In this document: positions 1-7,090 of the stretch, piece by piece
Position numbering within the stretch: position 1 is the stretch's first letter
Layout of the letters: the number at the start of each line of letters is the position of its first letter
Assembly (NCBI GenBank): GCA_023432845.1
Contig: JAEZEY010000309.1
Span: 1 to 10,524 of the forward strand
Source of the DNA: Pseudomonadota bacterium
Lineage (GTDB): Bacteria > Pseudomonadota > Alphaproteobacteria > Rhizobiales > Xanthobacteraceae
Length of the DNA stretch: 10,524 bases
Direction: 5' to 3'
Position numbers and translations under genes: made by a program
Notes under the pieces: generated by a model
What the model was told of the DNA's origin: nothing
Seen by the model: only the letters and a program-made list of their open reading frames with translations
Database searches by the model: none

Positions 1-40
1 CGTTTGATGACAGCGGGAGAACCGGCAGGCCCGGCGCTTC

Positions 41-76
41 GTTCCCTCCGCTCACTGCGTTTCGCACCGAGGGAAC
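41..76. repeat. Hairpin-forming inverted repeat at the left edge
   Basis: Eight-base arms GTTCCCTC (41-48) and GAGGGAAC (69-76) are perfect inverted repeats. A second small stem, TGCG/CGCA (56-59 and 63-66), sits inside them around a TTT loop. The element begins 13 bp past the stop codon of the small minus-strand gene, so it could end that transcript or be a member of an intergenic palindrome family. Neither side carries a run of T, so a standard intrinsic terminator is not supported. Confidence 0.45.
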
Positions 77-89
77 CGCGCCTTTCGAA

Positions 90-299
90 TCAAGCCGTCG
101 TCTTCACGTCGTCGATCTCTTCGTAGCGCAAGGTCAGCATCTGGCCGTCAACGGCCGTGGCTTCGACATAGGTTTCGAAGCAGACGAAGTCGGGCAGGAT
201 GCCGATCTCGAGACCGCCGCGCCGGATAACGATCCGGGCGCCGCGATCCGTCGCCGCGGCGAGCGCCTTCTGCAGGGCCTGTCGTTTTCCCGGATCCAT
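90..299 (-). CDS. Small hypothetical protein, 69 aa
   Basis: I do not recognise this protein. It is soluble, with no signal peptide or membrane segment. Residues 1-20 are rich in Lys, Arg, Gln and Ala and probably helical. Residues 21-69 alternate hydrophobic and polar residues (IVIRRGG, EIGIL, VEATAV, LTLRYEEIDDVK), as expected for a small beta-barrel or sheet fold. Codons are strongly G/C at third positions, which supports a real gene. The ATG at 297-299 has no clear Shine-Dalgarno sequence. An overlapping ATG a few bases upstream is out of frame. The gene starts 54 bp after the stop of the short-chain dehydrogenase on the same strand, so the two may be co-transcribed. Whether it is functionally linked to that enzyme is unknown. 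Confidence 0.6.
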   Translation of the reverse strand: MDPGKRQALQKALAAATDRGARIVIRRGGLEIGILPDFVCFETYVEATAVDGQMLTLRYEEIDDVKTTA

Positions 300-353
300 C
301 CGGCATGAACGGCGCGCCGCCCGGAATGTTCCCGGATTAGTCCGGCTACTTGG

Positions 354-1166
354 TTACCCGGCCCAGAGCTGGCCGCCGCCGTCGACCCTCAGGACCTGGC
401 CTGAGACGAACGCGCCCATGGGACCGGCAAAGAACTCGACCACCCGCGCCACTTCGTCGACTGTGGCGATACGGTCGAGCGTGCCGCTCTCCGCCATCCG
501 CGCCGGGTCGACAGCGCGCGTCGCGACGAAGCGTTCGGTGCGGGTATCGCCCGGAGCAATGGTGTTGACCGTGACGTCATAGGGACGCAGCTGGTCGGCG
601 AGACAACGAGTGAAGTGCAAGGCGCCGGCCTTGGCCGTGGCATAGATCGACGCGTTGGTGCGGCCCTTGAAGGCGGCGACCGAACCGATGGTGACGATGC
701 GGCCGCTGCGGCGCTCCATCATGCCTTTGGCGACCGCCTGACAGACGAAGATCGTACTCATCAGATTGCGGTCGATCACCGCGCGGACGTCTTCCGCCTT
801 GATATGAACGACGTCGTTGGGATCGGGCTTGCCGCCCTTGGCGGCGATGTCGCCGCCGGCGTTGTGCACGAGAATGTCGATAGCGCCGAGTGCGGACTCA
901 GCTGTGGCGATCACACGGGTGATGTCATCCGGCACCGTCAGGTCGCCGAGGGTCTTCACGGTGCGCACATCATTGTCCGCTGCGATGGCGGCGGCCACAT
1001 CCGTCAGCGTCTGCGCGCCGCCGAATTCCGCTGGCCCGTGCTCGCGCATGCCGTGGACGGCGATGTGGCAACCGAGGGCCGCCAGACGCTCGGCGAAGGC
1101 CCGTCCCAATCCGCGGCCTGCACCGGTGACCAGTGCGATCTTGCCTTCGAGAAGTCGTGTGTTCAT
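354..1166 (-). CDS. Classical SDR-family oxidoreductase, 270 aa
   Basis: This is a cytoplasmic NAD(P)-dependent short-chain dehydrogenase/reductase, of normal length for a classical SDR. The Rossmann cofactor loop TGAGRGLG is at residues 14-21 and NAGG at 102-105. The full catalytic tetrad is present: Asn134, Ser162, Tyr175 and Lys179 (Y-A-T-A-K). PG at 205-206 and DGG at 262-264 are the usual C-terminal landmarks. After the second beta strand the sequence is VHGMRE, with no Asp or Glu at the position that favours NAD and an Arg nearby, so NADP(H) may be preferred (inference). Residues 105-125 form a somewhat long Gly/Pro/Asp-rich loop between NAGG and the next helix. The ATG at 1164-1166 is preceded by GGAAG about 8 nt upstream. 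The gene diverges from the aldehyde dehydrogenase gene and is followed by a 69-aa gene. The family is certain, but the substrate cannot be read from the sequence; 3-oxoacyl-ACP reductase-like annotation would be a default, not evidence. Confidence 0.92.
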   Translation of the reverse strand: MNTRLLEGKIALVTGAGRGLGRAFAERLAALGCHIAVHGMREHGPAEFGGAQTLTDVAAAIAADNDVRTVKTLGDLTVPDDITRVIATAESALGAIDILVHNAGGDIAAKGGKPDPNDVVHIKAEDVRAVIDRNLMSTIFVCQAVAKGMMERRSGRIVTIGSVAAFKGRTNASIYATAKAGALHFTRCLADQLRPYDVTVNTIAPGDTRTERFVATRAVDPARMAESGTLDRIATVDEVARVVEFFAGPMGAFVSGQVLRVDGGGQLWAG

Positions 1167-1276
1167 GGCTCCGCTTCCAGTTCGTGCGCGCCGTATTCGC
1201 TGAACACCGCGTGCTTTGCCAGATCGACATCATGCGGGAAGTGTGCGAACAAACAGCCTTGTACGCCCGCCGGTTT

Positions 1277-1301
1277 GGAGCTTTTTGCTGGGCGTCGCTC
1301 C
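1277..1301. promoter_or_regulatory. Short inverted repeat in the divergent intergenic region
   Basis: The 163-bp gap (1167-1329) separates the divergent SDR and aldehyde dehydrogenase genes and must hold both of their promoters. I see no convincing -35/-10 pair. The one symmetric element is GGAGC (1277-1281) and GCTCC (1297-1301) with a 15-bp centre. It ends 28 bp before the dehydrogenase ATG and could be an operator. Five-base arms arise easily by chance, so this is tentative. Confidence 0.15.
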
Positions 1302-1329
1302 TATTTTGCATCGCAGCGAGAGTAAAACA

Positions 1330-2775
1330 ATGACGACGCCGCAGTATCTCTCCAAACTCGATCATTACATCAACGGCGCCTGGGTGCAGCCGACCTCCGG
1401 CAAGGGGCAGGATGTCGTCAACCCAGCAACCAACCAACCTATCGGCAAGCTCGGCTATGTGTCGAAGGCCGATCTCGACGCCGCGGTGAAGGCGGCGGAC
1501 GCCGGCTTCAAGACCTGGCGCAAGGTCTCTGCTTTCGAGCGCGCCAAGATCCTGCGCAAGACCGCCGACCTGGTGCGCGCCCGCGCCGAGCAGATCGCCA
1601 CCGCGCTGACCTTTGAGCAGGGCAAGGTCTTTGCCGAGGCCAAGCTCGAGGTCATGGGTTCGGCCGATATCCTGGAGTGGTTCGCCGACGAAGGCCGCCG
1701 CGCCTACGGACGCATCATACCGGCCCGCGCCGACGGCGTTCGCAACATGGTGATCATGGAGCCGGTCGGCCCGGTCGCCGGTTTCTCGCCGTGGAACTTC
1801 CCGGTGACGCAGGCGGCCCGCAAGATCGCCGCCGCGCTCGCCGCCGGCTGCTCGATCATCGTCAAGTGCCCGGAAGAGACGCCCGGCTCGCCGATCGAGT
1901 TCGTCAAATGCTTCGTGGACGCGGGCGTGCCGGCCGGCGTCCTCAATCTCCTCTATGGCGTGCCGGCGGAGATTTCCGAATACCTCATCGCGCATCCGAC
2001 CATCCGCAAGATCTCGTTCACCGGCTCGGTGCCGGTCGGCAAGCAGCTCGCCTCCCTCGCCGGCCTGCACATGAAGCGCGCCACCATGGAGCTCGGCGGT
2101 CACGCGCCGGTGATGGTGTTCGACGATGCCGACGCCGACGGCGCGGCGACGCTGATGGCGGCCATGAAGTATCGCAATGCCGGCCAGGTCTGCGTGTCGC
2201 CGACCCGCTTCTTCGTGCAGGAGAAGGCCTACGACAAGTTCGTGTCGAAGTTCATCGATCTCGCCAAGGCGGTGAAGGTCGGCGACGGCTTCGATCCGGC
2301 CAGCAAAATGGGACCGCTAGCCAATCCGCGCCGCGTCAATGCCATGGAGAGCATCGTGCTCGACGCTCGCGAAAAGGGCGCCAAGGTCGAGACCGGCGGC
2401 GAGCGCATCGGCAACGCCGGCAACTTCTTCGAGCCGACCGTGCTGACCGGCGTGCCGCAGAGCGCGCGCATCGTGAGCGAAGAGCCGTTCGGCCCCGTCG
2501 CCGTGATGATGCCGTTCAAGGACACCGACGCGATGCTGGAGCAAGCCAACAGCCTGCCGTTCGGACTGGCGAGCTATGCCTTCACCACGAGCGCCAAGAC
2601 TGCGGCCAAGCTCACCGATTCCATCGAGGCCGGCATGCTGACTATCAACCACTTCGGCATCGCCCTGCCCGAGACGCCGTTCGGCGGCATCAAGGATTCG
2701 GGGTACGGCCACGAGGGCGGCATCGAAGGTCTGAGCGCCTACCTGCAGACCAAGTTCGTCAGCCATCTGGCCTGA
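1330..2775 (+). CDS. NAD(P)-dependent aldehyde dehydrogenase, succinate-semialdehyde type, 481 aa
   Basis: This enzyme oxidises an aldehyde to a carboxylate with NAD(P); the closest resemblance I can judge is to succinate/glutarate-semialdehyde dehydrogenases (GabD-like). It is full length for the ALDH superfamily. Visible landmarks are PWNFP with the oxyanion-hole Asn156, VKCPEETP with cofactor-binding Lys179, FTGSVPVGK at about 230-238, MELGGHAP with general-base Glu254, GQVCVSPTR with nucleophile Cys288, EEPFGPV with Glu385, and PFGGIKDSGYG near the C terminus. The start chosen is ATG 1330, preceded by a GCGAGAG stretch 7 nt upstream. The frame stays open back to 1216, but that extension has no family-like sequence. 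The gene diverges from an SDR and converges on the tRNA gene. Aldehyde-plus-alcohol oxidation in one catabolic route would suit this pair, but no substrate is evident. The GQVCVSPTR active-site segment differs from the CVCANR-type segment of E. coli GabD, so the exact substrate is open. Confidence 0.93.
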   Translation: MTTPQYLSKLDHYINGAWVQPTSGKGQDVVNPATNQPIGKLGYVSKADLDAAVKAADAGFKTWRKVSAFERAKILRKTADLVRARAEQIATALTFEQGKVFAEAKLEVMGSADILEWFADEGRRAYGRIIPARADGVRNMVIMEPVGPVAGFSPWNFPVTQAARKIAAALAAGCSIIVKCPEETPGSPIEFVKCFVDAGVPAGVLNLLYGVPAEISEYLIAHPTIRKISFTGSVPVGKQLASLAGLHMKRATMELGGHAPVMVFDDADADGAATLMAAMKYRNAGQVCVSPTRFFVQEKAYDKFVSKFIDLAKAVKVGDGFDPASKMGPLANPRRVNAMESIVLDAREKGAKVETGGERIGNAGNFFEPTVLTGVPQSARIVSEEPFGPVAVMMPFKDTDAMLEQANSLPFGLASYAFTTSAKTAAKLTDSIEAGMLTINHFGIALPETPFGGIKDSGYGHEGGIEGLSAYLQTKFVSHLA

Positions 2776-2809
2776 AGACGAGGCTGCGCTGAAACCACCA
2801 GACAGGTGC

Positions 2810-2835
2810 CGCGCCACTCCGCAAGGAATGGCGCG
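2810..2835. terminator. Inverted repeat overlapping the tRNA 3' end
   Basis: Arms 2810-2820 and 2825-2835 pair over 11 positions around the tetraloop GCAA (a GNRA loop when read on the plus strand). There is one C-A mismatch on the plus strand, which becomes a U-G wobble in minus-strand RNA. It lies 34 bp past the aldehyde dehydrogenase stop and covers the CCA end and last acceptor bases of the tRNA gene. It could stop transcription from either side or guide tRNA 3' processing. There is no T-run on either side, so a classical Rho-independent terminator is not shown. Confidence 0.35.
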
Positions 2836-2905
2836 CCCGGAGAGATTCGAACTCCCGACCCTCAGATTCGAAGTCTGATGCTCTATCCAGCTGAGCTACG
2901 GGCGC
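2829..2905 (-). tRNA. tRNA-Arg (anticodon TCG)
   Basis: A complete 77-nt tRNA on the minus strand. The acceptor stem GCGCCCG/CGGGCGC is perfect. The D arm is GCTC...GAGC. The anticodon stem TCAGA/TCTGA closes the loop CTTCGAA, which gives anticodon TCG (plus-strand 2869-2871) for Arg CGA/CGN codons. The T arm GGGAG-TTCGAAT-CTCTC has one G-T pair. The discriminator is G, and the 3' CCA is encoded (2829-2831). The gene starts 26 bp after the cysG stop on the same strand. No clear separate promoter is visible in the gap, so read-through from the nitrate operon is possible, although a promoter inside the cysG 3' end cannot be excluded. Confidence 0.96.
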
Positions 2906-2931
2906 CTGGCCGGTGCATCTTCTAGCCTGTC

Positions 2932-4428
2932 TCAAGCCCCGCGTCTGCACCGCGGTTGCATCTTTTGAACGTTATTGTTGCAGCGCGCGATGCGGGCTTT
3001 CAGGACCTCTTCGCCCGAACAGGCCAGCGTGCGGCCGAGCATCACCAGGACAGGGCCAGGCAACGTCGCTTCGCGAAGACGCGCCGGCAATTCGCCGATC
3101 GTGCCGCGGACCACCTGTTGGTCAGGGCGTGTCGCGCGCGCGATGGCGGCAGCCGGCGTCGCCGGATCGAGACCATCGGCGAGCGCACGCGTCACCAGCA
3201 TTTCCAGGGTGCGCACCGGCATGTAGATCGCCGTCGTCGTCACCGGGTCGGCCAGCGCATGCCAGTCGATATCATCCGGCAGCGTACCGCTCATGGCGTG
3301 GCCCGTGATGTATTGCAGCCGGCGCGAATGCTTGCGATCGGTCAGAGAAAGTCCGAGCGCCGCCGCCGCGCCCTGCGCCGCGGTGATGCCGGGCACGATC
3401 TCCGCCTTGATGCCGGCGGCTGCGCAGGCGTCAATCTCCTCACCAGCGCGGCCGAAGATCAGCGGATCGCCACCCTTCAGCCGCACGACGCGCTTGCCTT
3501 GCTTCGCCAGCGACACCATGAGCGCATTGATGTCATCCTGTTTGCACGAAGGACCGAAGCCGATCTTGCCGACCAGCAGCTTGCGCGCCTCACGCCGCGC
3601 GAAATCCAGAACGCCGCGCGACACGAGATCGTCGAACAGGATGACGTCAGCCGATTGGAGCGCGCGCACAGCGCGCAAGGTCAGCAGTTCCGGATCGCCC
3701 GGCCCCGCGCCGACGAGCATCACCGTGCCGCTGTCGACCGCAGCACTGAGGCCCCTCACCTCGGCGACGAAGCGATCGAAGTCGCTCTCCGATGGCGCGG
3801 CCTCGGCATGGGTCATCGCATACGCGGTGAACACCTGCCAGAACTTGCGGCGGCCGGCGAAAGACAAGCCCGTCGCCTTCACCCTGTCGCGCCAGCGCGA
3901 TGCGGCGGCAGCCCAATGCGCAAAACCGGCCGGCAGCAGTGCCTCGAGCTTGGCGCGGATCGCCTGCGCGAACACCGGCGCGGCGCCGTCGGTCGAGATG
4001 CCGATGACCAAAGGCGACCGATTGACGATGGCACCGAAGGAAAAATCGCAGAAGGCCGGCTTGTCGATGACATTGACCGGCACCCCCGCCTTGCGCGCGG
4101 CCTGGGCAAACGCGGCTGCATCGCCGTCATCCTCAAAAGCGCCGATTGCCATGGCCGCGCCGGCGATATCGGCCCGCGTCCAGGCCCGCTCGATCAGCAC
4201 AATCTCGCCATCCGGCGGATCGGACGCCACCGCGCGCATCTCGCCGGAGAGTTCGTCGGCATAAACTTCGACGCGCGCGCCGGCGGTCGACATCAGCTCC
4301 GCCTTCCACGCCGCCGCGTGCGAGCCGCCCGCCAGGACAGCCCGCTTGCCGGACAGCGCGAAGAACACCGGCAGGCGCGACAGCTTCGCCATTCTTTCCG
4401 GCCTCGATTCAGACGGCTGGCGCGACAT
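2932..4428 (-). CDS. cysG: Siroheme synthase CysG (dehydrogenase/ferrochelatase plus uroporphyrinogen-III methyltransferase), 498 aa
   Basis: This makes siroheme from uroporphyrinogen III: two SAM-dependent methylations, NAD-dependent oxidation of precorrin-2, and iron insertion. Residues 19-165 are the Met8p-like bifunctional module: LPVFF entry, a dinucleotide-binding loop (AGGSHAAAWK, 33-42), NVIDKP with the expected catalytic Asp122, and NRSPLVIGIS..G.APV (136-152). Residues 235-470 are the methyltransferase: VGAGPGDPELLTLRA (239-253), DDLVS (266-270), GKIGFGPSCKQDDIN (287-301), RLKGGDPLIFGR (316-327), VPGITAA (345-351) and LSLTDR (360-365). The nucleotide loop has Gly-Gly-Ser where GGG is usual. 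The ATG at 4428 has AAGAGGA 9 nt upstream and overlaps the nasA end by 20 nt. An internal ATG at 4392 also has GAGG 9 nt upstream and fits the E. coli N terminus better, so the first 12 residues are uncertain. Its place behind nasA and nirA fits supplying siroheme to NirA. Confidence 0.95.
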   Translation of the reverse strand: MSRQPSESRPERMAKLSRLPVFFALSGKRAVLAGGSHAAAWKAELMSTAGARVEVYADELSGEMRAVASDPPDGEIVLIERAWTRADIAGAAMAIGAFEDDGDAAAFAQAARKAGVPVNVIDKPAFCDFSFGAIVNRSPLVIGISTDGAAPVFAQAIRAKLEALLPAGFAHWAAAASRWRDRVKATGLSFAGRRKFWQVFTAYAMTHAEAAPSESDFDRFVAEVRGLSAAVDSGTVMLVGAGPGDPELLTLRAVRALQSADVILFDDLVSRGVLDFARREARKLLVGKIGFGPSCKQDDINALMVSLAKQGKRVVRLKGGDPLIFGRAGEEIDACAAAGIKAEIVPGITAAQGAAAALGLSLTDRKHSRRLQYITGHAMSGTLPDDIDWHALADPVTTTAIYMPVRTLEMLVTRALADGLDPATPAAAIARATRPDQQVVRGTIGELPARLREATLPGPVLVMLGRTLACSGEEVLKARIARCNNNVQKMQPRCRRGA

Positions 4429-7090
4429 CGCCGACGATCCTCTTCAGTTCGGGCAGGCATGAGCCGCAATTAGTACCGGCGCGCAGCGCCTTGCCGATCT
4501 CCTCGACATTCGCGGCCGTGCCATCGGCCAGGGCGTTACGAATAATGTTGAGGCCGACGCCGAAACAGGCGCACACGACCGGCCCCGGATCGACGATGCC
4601 GTCACTCGACCTGCCGGAAAGCAGGCCGCGGCGCTGCGTGTCGCCGACCGTCTCGGCTTCGAACAGCATCTTCACCGCGTCCCATTGCGGCGCGTTTTCG
4701 GATGGGCCGATGAACAAACAGCCGGTGAGACGGCCTTGGGTGAAGGCGGCGATACGGTAGCTGCCGCCGACAGGGTCGGAGAACTCGGCGACTTCGGCGC
4801 CATCGAACATCGAGAGAGCGAATGTTCGCCACGCTTCCGGCGTATCGTTGGAGGCGAGCAATACGCCCTCTCCGCCCGCAACCGCGGCACGCGCCCACCA
4901 GGTCGCATCGGGCAACGCCATGCGTTGATGCGACAAGGCAAAGCCACGATACTTGAACTCAACCGACGCGATCGCCGCCGGTGTCGCCTTGGCTTCCGGC
5001 TGCCCGGAATAGGGATCGGTCGCCGGCGTCACCAGTTCGCCAACCCGCGCGGAAGACGCCGTCTCGTCGCTCCAGTGGATCGGCGCGAACAGCGAGCCGC
5101 GCCTTTGGCCCTCGCTGACGATCACCTTGAGCAGGCAGGCGCCGTAAGGCGACGTGACGCGCGCGAAGCCGCCGGGCATTAGCCCTGCCTCCGATGCATC
5201 ATCCGGATGCACTTCGACGAAAGGTTCCGGGAGATGCGCGCCGAGTCTCGGCGACAGACCCGTGCGCGTCATGGTGTGCCACTGATCGCGGATGCGGCCG
5301 GTGTTGAGACGGAACGGAAATTCCGGCGACAGCGCCGCCTGCGGTTTCGGTAGGTCCGGCGCGATCATGCGCGCCTTGCCGTCCGGCGTGTAGAAGCCGC
5401 CGGCGGCGAAAAAACGCGAATCTTCGCGCTTGCCCACCGAGCGCACCGGCCATTGCACCGGCTTGAGCGCGTCGAATTCGCCGTCGCTGAGGCCGGCAAG
5501 GCCGCCGATATCGAAATCGCGCGTGCCGTTGTTTTCGAAGGCCGACAGCGCGGCGTGCTCGCGGAACACGTCGGCCGCGCTTTGGTAGGCGAAAGCCTCG
5601 CCAAACCCCATGCGCTGCGCGACCTGGGCGACGATCCACCAGTCGGGTCTCGCCTCGCCGGGGAGCGGCATGAAGGCGCGCTGGCGCGAGATGCGCCGCT
5701 CCGAATTGGTGACGGTACCGTCCTTTTCACCCCAGGCCGCGGCCGGCAGCAGCACATGAGCATTGGCGCGCACGGTGTCGTTACTGGTGACATTTTCGGA
5801 GATGACCAGGAGATCGAGCTTGTCGAGGGCGGCGCGGACATGGCCGGCGCGCGGCAGCGACACCGCCGGGTTGGTCGCCATCACCCACAAGGCCTTGATC
5901 TGGCCGCGGGAAACGGCGTCGAACATGTCGACGGCCTTGAGCCCCTCGCGTTGCGCCATCGCTTTGGCGTTCCAGAAGCGGCTGACCCGGTCGATGTCGT
6001 CGACCGAGAAATTCATATGCGCTGCCAACTGGTTCGCTAAACCTCCAACCTCGCGCCCACCCATCGCATTCGGCTGACCGGTGAGCGAGAATGGTCCCAT
6101 GCCCGGCCGGCCAAGTCGGCCAGTTGCCAAATGACAGTTGATGATTGAGGTGACCTTGTCGGTGCCCTGCGCCGACTGATTAACGCCTTGCGAGTAACAG
6201 GTAACGACTTTGCGCGTCGCGGTGAACAGCTCGAAGAACCGTGCAATATCGGCGGGTGCGAGACCGGTCAGTTCCGCCGTTGCCTTCACATCGGGGGCGA
6301 CTTCCCGCGACCGCGCCAGTGCCTCGGCAAAGCCGGTGGTGCAACTGTCAACATAGCTGAAATCAAAAGCCTGCGTCTCGGCGAGATTCACCAGCAATCC
6401 GCAGAACAGTGCTGCATCCATCCCCGGCGCGACGGAGAGAAACAAGTCGGCCTCTTCTGCCGTGGCAGTTCGGCGCGGATCGATGACGACGAGTTTGGCG
6501 CCGCGCTCGCGCTTGTTGACCATCATCCGCTGATAGAGGACCGGATGGCACCAAGCGGTATTGGAGCCGACAAGCACGAAAAGATCGGCCTGATCGAGAT
6601 CGGCATAAGCGCCCGGTACCGTATCGGCGCCGAAGGCACGCCGATGGCCGGCGACCGATGACGCCATGCACAGCCGCGAATTGGTGTCGACATTCGCCGT
6701 GCCGATGAAGCCCTTCATCAGCTTGTTGGCGACGTAATAGTCTTCGGTGAGAAATTGCCCCGACAGATAGAAGGCGACCGAGTCGGGGCCATGCTGCTCG
6801 ACGGTGCGGGCAAAGCCGCGGGCCACCTGATCGAGCGCCTGATCCCAGCTTGTACGCACCAGGGCGTTTTGCTTGCGGACCATCGGTTGCAACAGGCGCG
6901 TTTCGAGGCGCAGCGTTTCGCCGAGCGCCGAACCTTTCGAACACAGCCGGCCGAAATTCGCCGGATGCTCCGGATCGCCGGCGATCACCGCGCCGCCCCG
7001 ATTATCCGGCTTGGCCAGCACGCCGCAGCCGACGCCACAATAGGGGCACGTCGTGCGCACCGCGGGCGAATGTTGCGCCGGGGCGTTCAT
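4409..7090 (-). CDS. nasA: Assimilatory nitrate reductase catalytic subunit, 893 aa
   Basis: A cytoplasmic molybdenum enzyme reducing nitrate to nitrite with two electrons; no Tat signal is present. The N terminus binds a [4Fe-4S] cluster through Cys15, Cys18, Cys22 and Cys50. SRLCMASSVAGH holds Cys141, the expected Mo ligand of the Nap/Nas class. TGQPNAMGGREVGG (about 337-350) and LNTGRIRDQWHTMTRTG (595-611) are bis-MGD-binding signatures. Residues about 740-830 resemble the NirB/oxidoreductase C-terminal segment (GRLTGCLFIG...RRGLLSGR). Residues 840-880 are a BFD-like [2Fe-2S] domain with Cys840, Cys842, Cys875 and Cys878, as in Klebsiella-type NasA. The ATG at 7090 overlaps the upstream stop as TGATG and has AGGA 9 nt upstream; a TTG just before it (7093) could be read as a start but has no better support. 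There is no nasC in the window, so the electron donor may be the neighbouring Fe-S flavoprotein or an unseen ferredoxin. Confidence 0.96.
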   Translation of the reverse strand: MNAPAQHSPAVRTTCPYCGVGCGVLAKPDNRGGAVIAGDPEHPANFGRLCSKGSALGETLRLETRLLQPMVRKQNALVRTSWDQALDQVARGFARTVEQHGPDSVAFYLSGQFLTEDYYVANKLMKGFIGTANVDTNSRLCMASSVAGHRRAFGADTVPGAYADLDQADLFVLVGSNTAWCHPVLYQRMMVNKRERGAKLVVIDPRRTATAEEADLFLSVAPGMDAALFCGLLVNLAETQAFDFSYVDSCTTGFAEALARSREVAPDVKATAELTGLAPADIARFFELFTATRKVVTCYSQGVNQSAQGTDKVTSIINCHLATGRLGRPGMGPFSLTGQPNAMGGREVGGLANQLAAHMNFSVDDIDRVSRFWNAKAMAQREGLKAVDMFDAVSRGQIKALWVMATNPAVSLPRAGHVRAALDKLDLLVISENVTSNDTVRANAHVLLPAAAWGEKDGTVTNSERRISRQRAFMPLPGEARPDWWIVAQVAQRMGFGEAFAYQSAADVFREHAALSAFENNGTRDFDIGGLAGLSDGEFDALKPVQWPVRSVGKREDSRFFAAGGFYTPDGKARMIAPDLPKPQAALSPEFPFRLNTGRIRDQWHTMTRTGLSPRLGAHLPEPFVEVHPDDASEAGLMPGGFARVTSPYGACLLKVIVSEGQRRGSLFAPIHWSDETASSARVGELVTPATDPYSGQPEAKATPAAIASVEFKYRGFALSHQRMALPDATWWARAAVAGGEGVLLASNDTPEAWRTFALSMFDGAEVAEFSDPVGGSYRIAAFTQGRLTGCLFIGPSENAPQWDAVKMLFEAETVGDTQRRGLLSGRSSDGIVDPGPVVCACFGVGLNIIRNALADGTAANVEEIGKALRAGTNCGSCLPELKRIVGDVAPAV

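Noticed and set aside
320..336. CCCGGAAT-like sequence after the SDR as a second copy of the palindrome near nirA
   Set aside because: Only an 8-base match to one arm is present; the inner arms and loop are absent.
332..345. Small hairpin CCGGA-TTAG-TCCGG just after the SDR stop as a terminator
   Set aside because: The stem is only five base pairs and no T-run follows on the minus strand.
1216..1329. N-terminal extension of the aldehyde dehydrogenase from an upstream ATG
   Set aside because: The extra 38 residues do not look like ALDH sequence. The ATG at 1330 has a plausible ribosome binding site and gives normal family length.
1167..1329. Sigma-70-type promoters for the divergent genes
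   Set aside because: Candidate TTGxxx and TAxxxT hexamers do not occur at 16-18 bp spacing; calling a promoter would be guesswork.
970..2103. Minus-strand open frame spanning the SDR start, the intergenic region and half of the aldehyde dehydrogenase
   Set aside because: It crosses two well-supported genes and a control region, with low-complexity Arg/Gly/His composition. Neither half matches a family.
1677..2792. Alternative plus-strand frame (about 371 codons) inside the aldehyde dehydrogenase
   Set aside because: The product is extremely Arg-rich and overlaps a complete ALDH with all catalytic residues.
2776..2931. tRNA gene as an integration site for a mobile element
   Set aside because: The tRNA is intact, no integrase is present, and I see no direct repeat of its 3' end elsewhere in the window.
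2956..4473. Long plus-strand open frame (about 505 codons) opposite cysG
   Set aside because: Its product is Arg/His/Ala-rich with no domain; it is the usual antisense open frame of a high-GC gene whose minus-strand reading is an intact CysG.
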